A model generated the notes under the pieces. It was not told where the DNA came from and made no database searches. It saw nothing but the letters and a program-made list of their open reading frames with translations. A DNA stretch of 64,000 nt from Cavia porcellus (lineage: Eukaryota; Chordata; Mammalia; Rodentia; Caviidae). Made by a program: the position numbers and the translations under genes. Below are positions 57,801-64,000 of the stretch, piece by piece (the first letter of the stretch is position 1; every line of letters starts with the position of its first letter). The DNA is taken from the NCBI RefSeq assembly GCF_034190915.1, contig NW_026947496.1, positions 27,002,001-27,066,000 of the forward strand, written 5' to 3'.

Positions 57801-58459
57801 TGATAATGGTGATAATTTTGCCACAGAGCTATAAAGTCTAAAAGTTAAAGCACAGCATCTATCCTAACAAAAATTAAAATATTTTTCTTCTTCATATAAT
57901 GATGCTATACAAGACATATGTCGATTTACCTAAAAACAACTTCAACTCTAAAGTAGCTAAAATGTTAAGTGAGCTTGATAAGAAACATTCAACCACATAC
58001 ACATGAAGTTTCAATGGTTTTCATTTCTAAAGTCAATATTTAATTTTGAGATTAAGGAATCAAGGACCTTTTCCATTATTACTTTCTTGAGATAATCAAT
58101 ATGGTTGGAATGGTAGTCTTTCTATTTTTTAAAACCAAGAAAATTCAACCAAATCCCAGGAAAGGCATGCCTTGAAGATATGAATAAGCTCTACACACTC
58201 AGCAATAAAGATATCACTGTAGAGCCTGATACTCATTCTCAGAATGACTTGGTTTTCCTGAGAACATCATTTTTTAAAGTTATATTTTATAGTTCTCACA
58301 AGTAAAATCCTTAGTGACTTGATCTTAGGCTACTCAAAAAAATTTTCACATCATGAAATTCTTTTCAAACAATTCTTTATAACAAACTTTGGTTACTTGT
58401 TCACACTCCAGATGCTGTTCTTCGATTTATACTATTGACATCCTCTTTATCCAACAATA
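54892..58459. other. Long AT-rich span with no recognised gene
   Basis: No long frame, RNA gene or repeat could be identified by eye. 56,575-56,830 is less AT-rich and may hold an old DNA transposon, unproven. This is among the longest repeat-poor stretches in the window. Confidence 0.35.
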
Positions 58460-58545
58460 ATTATCAGGATTAGATAAGATACTTCCCATAATGCACAGAG
58501 CCCACAGTTGGCCCTCAGAAAAAGTAGATTCTCCTCTAATTGTCA
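58460..58545 (+). repeat. MIR remnant, sense
   Basis: 'attatcaggattagataaga', then 'cataatgcacagagcccaca' and 'gttggccctcagaaaaagta' follow the 3' part of MIR. Weak but ordered. Confidence 0.4.
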
Positions 58546-61179
58546 TATTTTATCCACAGCCAATGTACAGTTATAAAATGATTTTTAAAAAATTATCCTT
58601 TCATATATGTTTGTATATGATGTGTTATTTGTGAACATTTTTTGGCTGACAAGCCACAAAAAGTGTCACTGGACTTGTGGAAAAAGAGACAAACTTTTCA
58701 ACCACAAAGAAGTTTAGCTAACATCTCCTGGAAAACTGTGTAAGAATATAAAGCTTCCCTGTGTTATCACAGTAAAACAGAAAACCAAAAACATTTTCTA
58801 AGTTGGAAAATGATACCTCAAAGGTAAGGCAATTCTGTGGGAGGATAAACTTGCAAAAAAGAGCAAAGCACCTATGTATCTGACTTGTCAACCACTCCTC
58901 CTCTGTCCTCTTCTGAAAGCCTAACTGGACCCTATATCTATTCCTAAAGTCTTGTCACTATGACCAAAGACAATCTCTGCAAAGTCCACAGCTACAAATG
59001 AAGGAAGGCACAGGGAAGATACCTTTGGCTAGCATATTAATCATGCCCTGAATGAACTTCACATAGGAGCAACTGTGAGTGAGAGTGTCCTGCAGCTCTC
59101 ACCATTGGGGAGCCCTTAGACGTAGATGATGAGATCTCAATAAAGCCAGTGTGGAAAGAGTACATAAGAACCAGATTTCTCTTTCCTAGTTTATTTAAGA
59201 AGGTTTTGATATGAGAACACTGCTAAAATAGCAAATTGTTTTGCCTGGAATCACTGTCTGTATATTTCTTGGCTAATCTGGTTTAATGAATTCCTTGCTC
59301 CCACAATAATAACAAGACATAACAACTTCTTGGAAGTCCTCCCTGTATTGTCTCAAACAAGATTCCAGAACAGCTGAAGTAAAAATCCTTATATGTAAGC
59401 AGAAAAATGCCTGTCCCAATGTGCCCTAGGTTATCAGTCTGTTTCTCATAAAGTAGCTCCTGAATTATATGTCATATTGTTTGAAAAAAAGAAAGAAACT
59501 AATACAAACAGGTTATGTCTTCAAGCTAAACCGATGAGCCCATTATGAAGGCCAAGTTCAGTAAAAATAAGTCAACCCTAAAGAGAGTATTTGACTATTG
59601 TAAAGGGTGAACCAGATGTTTGTGCAGATTCAGTGCAATCTTAAGGCATAATTTAGAAATCAGCTTATATAAAACAGATGACCAAATCCTGTCTTTGTAT
59701 ACTCTAGATTTTCTGCTGATTTTCTTAACGCTGACTCAACTTTATGTGCTACATTTTGTTATCCCATTTTTATGAGTTGTTTTCATTGTTGTTGTTGTCA
59801 TTGTTAAAGTCATAATCATTTTAAAAGCCTCATCAGCTGTGTTTATGAATATAAGCTTTAGAGAAGAAGAAAAATAAAGGTGCTACATTAAACGTAGGCA
59901 GGCTTTAGATTTCTTCCTGTCTTTAGCTTCCAAAAATCTAAAGCTTCTAAGTGACCATAGAGAATATAAAATATTTGAAAACCTCCTTGTGAGACAGATA
60001 AGAGGATCCTATCGTAATTTGTCTAAATGCACCTATAATTAGAGTACACTCACTTGGGGTAAAAGAGAAAGTCCTGGAAATTGTCTCAGTTTTTTGTATT
60101 TTTTCATTACCTTCAATCTTTCCTTGATCTATAGCAAAAGTGCTACTCATTCTAAACTCCAACATGACAAAGGATCTCTGGGTTACTTACAAGCTACTCT
60201 TTCTGGTATCTTCTCTTTTTCCCACACCATCTGACAGCATAACACAAACCAGCTTTATATTTTAATTCCCCACTCAAGAATTTCCTAAACCTGCAAAGCT
60301 CTTCCTGACACAAAATCTCAGTTAAGTGTTGCTTTTCCATTCCTTTTCTGCCCCTAATACTCCTGTTACATCTCAAGGTGAACAGGTATGTAATATTGGG
60401 AGTGGATTTTGTTTCCTACATTTCGATCTCTATTAGAGTGCTAAGAATTGCTTCAGGGGAGAGATTCTTACTTATTAAATTTATGTTCTCATCCTCTTCT
60501 GCAAATCCTACAAAAAATAAAAACAAAAATCACTCAAAGAGTTGGGCTTCTGGAAAAGTTAGGATAATTTGTTTTCTACCAAGCATTCCTCAGAGAACAA
60601 TTAGAAAATACATACTAAAAAGAATACTTTTTTAATTAGAATGCACTAGAATCCCAAATCAGTGAGAATGTTTGGAGTCCAGGGTCCAGAGCAGTAAGAA
60701 ATACCAGAAATGTATGTGGGTTTCTATCAGGTTGTCACTAAAGGGGATGAAGGATAGACATTTAGATTTAAGGTCTTTCATGGATAATGAGAACAGGTAA
60801 ACCTCCCCATGTCTGGGCTGAGAAGCAGCAGAACTTTATCCTTGGAGTAAGAGTGAATTGAAAATAGATGGTTCTCATAAAGTCTGAAGCTCAGTTACAA
60901 ATAATCTTACTCTGATTGAATTATAGTGATGCATAGACAGCAGCACTGTGGAAGGCATAAGTGAATTGTTGATAGAGGAAGAAGCTTAAATTGTCTATAT
61001 GCATTTCTGTAAATAAGATTTAGTCATCAATGAAAAATAAGCATATATATATTATATATATATATGAGAAAGTAATAATTGATAAATTGATCAACAGATT
61101 GACAGATTAGGAGACAGACTGAATAGGTAGGCAACTAGGAAATATTAAGAAAAAGCTTTTAGCATGCAATATGATCCAA
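58546..61179. other. AT-rich span with no recognised gene
   Basis: Frames at 59,947-60,165, 60,194-60,376 and 60,378-60,635 have no recognisable domain. A (TA)n tract lies at 61,042-61,066. Nothing else seen. Confidence 0.4.
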
Positions 61180-61770
61180 GGGGTCCTTTCTGGAGTGTTA
61201 CTGATTTGATGGTAGTAGCATAGCATAATTTCAATGAACTTTTTACTTAGGATGTATCTATTTCACAAGACTGCATGTAGTATGAACCCGAGAGAAATGC
61301 ACATAATCATGTACCAAACATACTGCACAAAAATATTCAAAGCAACGTTACTTTTAATATCAGAAAAATGAAGATAGCCACCATGGAATGGCAAAATAAA
61401 GTAGCTTTTTGGACAACAGAATAATGCAGACGTAAAACCCCATGGCATAGTACTTTATACATCTTGTATAAACTCAAATGATAATATGTGAGCAAGAATC
61501 CAGACAGCAAAAAAATACATTCGAAATGAGTCCATGTATATAAAAGTTTAAAGCAGGTTACAGCTTGAGATAGACATTGCCTTTGGGAGGAGATGATGAT
61601 CAGAAGCATGCACAAAGCCTGTTCTGAGAAGCTGGGAATTTTTTGTTGCCTGAGCTGGGCTGCATGGTCCACTGTGTTTATTTCATAATAATTCACTGGG
61701 CTGCATGTTTATGATTTGTGGATCTTTCTCTGTGTAGGTTTTACTGCATTAAAATCTTATATAAAAATTA
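61180..61770 (+). mobile_element. Old L1 3' end, sense
   Basis: 'acaaaaatattcaaagcaac', 'ttttaatatcagaaaaatga' and 'aatggcaaaataaagtag', then 3' UTR text ending 'tagtactttatacatc...', 'gtaggttttactgcattaaa' and 'tataaataaaaata', follow the ORF2 end and 3' UTR of an old L1M-class element. The minus-strand frames 61,263-61,448 and 61,337-61,696 are shadows. Confidence 0.58.
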
Positions 61771-62559
61771 TAAATAAAAATAGGCATTCAATAAATGTTG
61801 TTGAAAGAATTAATGTATGAGTGAATAGATCAATGAATCTTGTTTCGAGAATTTACAACCACTAAAGAGAAAAGGGTAACGGAACAGGTACTAAGAAATG
61901 AATAACCTAACAACTTCACCCGGATTGAGTGGGGTTTATGTCATTGCTAAAATGAGGTGACAGTTGGGACTAGAAATAAATGTCCTCCAGGATATTATCC
62001 AGTATTTGACTTAGCAATAAATTCTTTCTATTATTATGACCTAAATTATCCTTGCAGTTAACATTCTATTTATCTTTGGTCATATTTTACTTCCCTATTT
62101 CTAAAGACTGCTCTCAGGACAGGCCATATTGACAAAATAGATCTTTGACCACCAAGAAAAATAGAAAAGCTGTATGCCAAAGTCACAGAAAGCCAGTCCA
62201 TTGTACTGTGTACTTACGCTTTCTGAATGAGTCTTGAAATTAACACATACAAATATTCCACTAACTCATTTTCTAATTCTCTTAAAAACTGGTATATAAA
62301 AGTAGTAATTTACCATCAGGGTTCCTAAAATTTCTGCGAAGCCTAAGGGCACTTTCTCAAAAAGTTAAATTATTCCTTGCTTACACACAATTCGTTGAAA
62401 GGATCTGGTTATTTTGTTTCTTTGTTGGTATTGGACTTAATTTGATTTGTCACTATCTTTTCCAAATACAGGTTAATTTCTAGGGTTTTCCTTAGCTGTT
62501 TCAAAAACCACTTCTGATATTTGCATCTCATTCAAGCATAGATTCTATCTCCGGAATCG
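61771..62559. other. Span with no recognised feature
   Basis: AT-rich, no long frames, no repeat identified. Confidence 0.4.
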
Positions 62560-62875
62560 GTCACTTCTTTCTAATCATGCTATCACTACATAGTCCAATT
62601 CACTGTCCTTTCTGTTGTTGATAGCTGTAATAGTTTCCTGCTTCACCTCTCACTTGCTCTGCTCAATCTGTCCTTACATAGTGCAAGCAATAGTTTGTTT
62701 AAGATATAAATAATGCCCTTTTCATTTAAAACCTTTCAGTTGCTTAACATTAGCATCCAGTAACATCTAAAATCCTCCAACATAAACCTGCAACATTAAC
62801 TAATCCATACCCCACCTATGTGCTTCAAATAGCATTACTTTCATTCCCATTCAAGCATAATGGTCAACATTTCAA
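62560..62875 (+). mobile_element. L2 LINE remnant, sense
   Basis: 'gtttcctgcttcacctctca', 'atgcccttttcatttaaaac', 'ctttcagttgcttaacatta', 'gtaacatctaaaatcctcca' and 'ccataccccacctatgtgct' keep the order of the L2 3' region ('...aaaaccctccaatggcttcc...aaatccaaactcct...'). Diverged. Confidence 0.52.
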
Positions 62876-63359
62876 AAGTCATAACCATAGAGACGCTTGA
62901 ACTTGGTGTGACAATTTTTCCAGGATATTTTCTATGGTACAATTGAAGCTATGCTCCGTTCTGATACCACAGGAAACTTAAACATCTAGGATGCCTATTG
63001 ATGTCTAGTCAGTGTGAATACCTTGTCCTTTGACACTTCCACACCATAAGAACAGAGGCCTCTTTTTTACTGCTGTGCCTGCAATAATTAAAGCAGTCTT
63101 GACCTACCTGTATAGATTTAATGTAAACATAAACACACTTGAGTGAACTGTATATTAATTGTATAGAAAATGCATTGGTCTAAACAGTTGGTGAAGTATA
63201 ATTCTGAATACTCCTTTTCACAATTCCCAAATAGCATATAACTCTCCATGCCATGAGTTCTTCCCCAACCCAAGTTAAATCTACTGCTATGGTGCATATT
63301 TCTGCATCAGAAGTTCACAATGGAGTCAGAGGATCCTAGGATGAGCAGACCACTGCACC
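62876..63359. other. Span with no recognised feature
   Basis: Mixed composition; becomes GC-richer toward the open frame that follows. Confidence 0.4.
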
Positions 63360-63809
63360 TCACAAGTGTACAACTGCTGACCACCCCACAGGGTCCCCAC
63401 TATAAGATTTTGATGAGTGAGGCTCCCGAGATGGGAAATAGATAAATCTGCCTGTCTGCGACTTAGAGGGGGCTGAGGCGTCAGTTCCAAACCCACTGAT
63501 AAGGAAATTCTCTAATGATAACAGCAGGTTTGACATTGATGAAGCCTCCCCATCTGGCATGTTTAGGGGAGCAATCATGGATAAGGGGTTGCAAAATGTG
63601 TTTTCCTGGCTCCTGGCCACCACCATATTGTGGTGAGTCTCCTCCTCTCCCACCGCCCGTCCGTCCCCATCTCTGGGTGACTTAACAGACTGTTCTGGAA
63701 ATTTTGAGCTACTTCTCAAAAGTTTCCTTTCACTAACGCTGGCTCCGTTGTTTGATAGGGGAGAATACCTTCCCTTTGGATGTGTTTGCAAAGTTCTTTT
63801 ACAGAGAAG
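63360..63809 (-). other. Unrecognised minus-strand open frame, about 149 codons
   Basis: The frame is open from just after a TGA at about 63,820 to a TGA at 63,360-63,362. The first usable start is a TTG (63,791), with no ATG at its beginning; the first Met is well inside. The translation is Ser-rich with a charged stretch (KSPRDGDGRAVGEEE) and a Leu-rich part (LLLSLENFLISGFG). GC content is near 50%, well above the window average. I recognise no family. A processed pseudogene, a diverged LTR/ERV piece or a chance frame in GC-richer DNA are all possible. Confidence 0.25.
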
Positions 63810-64000
63810 AAAGTTTCACACGCAGTTTGTGTGGTAGTAACATCTCCTTAGAGGCCAATGTGGTGTCTAATGGAGTTGCTAGATACATTTCAACAGTCAG
63901 CAGAATTCTTAGATTACCACTGGTGCTCTGTTCTGTGCTCGTTAGACATCTCTTTTTTCCACTTGGATGTGCTGGGCAAGTGGTGGCACATTTTCACATG
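63810..64000. other. Right edge of window, unrecognised
   Basis: No splice-site-bounded exon, repeat or frame could be supported in the last 190 bases. Confidence 0.3.

Noticed and set aside
1..64000. CRISPR array, operon, phage or bacterial defence system
   Set aside because: Tandem repeats here have no regular spacers, no Shine-Dalgarno-led gene clusters exist, and the SINE/LINE content is mammalian.

Overview
The window is nuclear DNA of a placental mammal, very probably a non-murine rodent. The evidence is a set of interspersed repeats: B1 (7SL-derived) and ID-like (tRNA-derived) SINEs, a composite ID+B1 (B4-like) copy, ERVL-MaLR LTRs, MIR and L2 remnants, pogo/Tigger DNA transposons and many layers of LINE-1. 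No host protein-coding exon, tRNA, rRNA, CRISPR array or operon-like arrangement could be supported. The AT-rich sequence looks like a gene desert or the inside of a long intron. Nearly every open frame on either strand is a repeat fragment or chance.

Layout. 1-9.3 kb: MIR, L2, a MaLR LTR carrying a perfect four-unit heat-shock-element-like palindrome, three old sense L1 fragments, and a pure 12 x 7-bp minisatellite. 9.3-20.5 kb: mostly unrecognised sequence with L2 and MaLR LTR remnants, an AT-rich minisatellite and an unexplained minus-strand reading frame. 23.4-26.7 kb: a nest in which an old antisense L1 is split by a MER44-like Tigger element, itself split by a young ID-like SINE with a perfect 15-bp target-site duplication. 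27-31.2 kb: an antisense L1 piece and a large decayed Tigger transposon with recognisable transposase. 31-37 kb: LTR, SINE and simple-repeat remnants.

37,365-44,568: the centrepiece, a full-length young L1. It has a 16-bp perfect target-site duplication, a 5' UTR with two 261-bp tandem monomers plus a partial third, an intact 350-aa ORF1, an ORF2 broken only by one extra A in an A-run, a 3' UTR that received a nested SINE, and a 26-bp poly(A) tail behind AATAAA. ORF1 (RNA-binding chaperone) and ORF2 (endonuclease plus reverse transcriptase) would act together on their own transcript in target-primed reverse transcription.

44.6-64 kb: AT-rich DNA with an old antisense L1 interrupted by a younger L1 that shows a twin-priming inversion (about 48.0-49.2 kb), antisense L1/HAL1-like 5' sequence, a sense L1 3' end, a B1-like SINE, L2, and an unrecognised minus-strand frame near the right edge.

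I found no clearly new biological system. The most informative items are the nearly intact monomer-driven L1, its long antisense frame, the datable nested insertions and the HSE-like palindrome. Repeat family names rest on recalled consensus features and need a RepeatMasker run.
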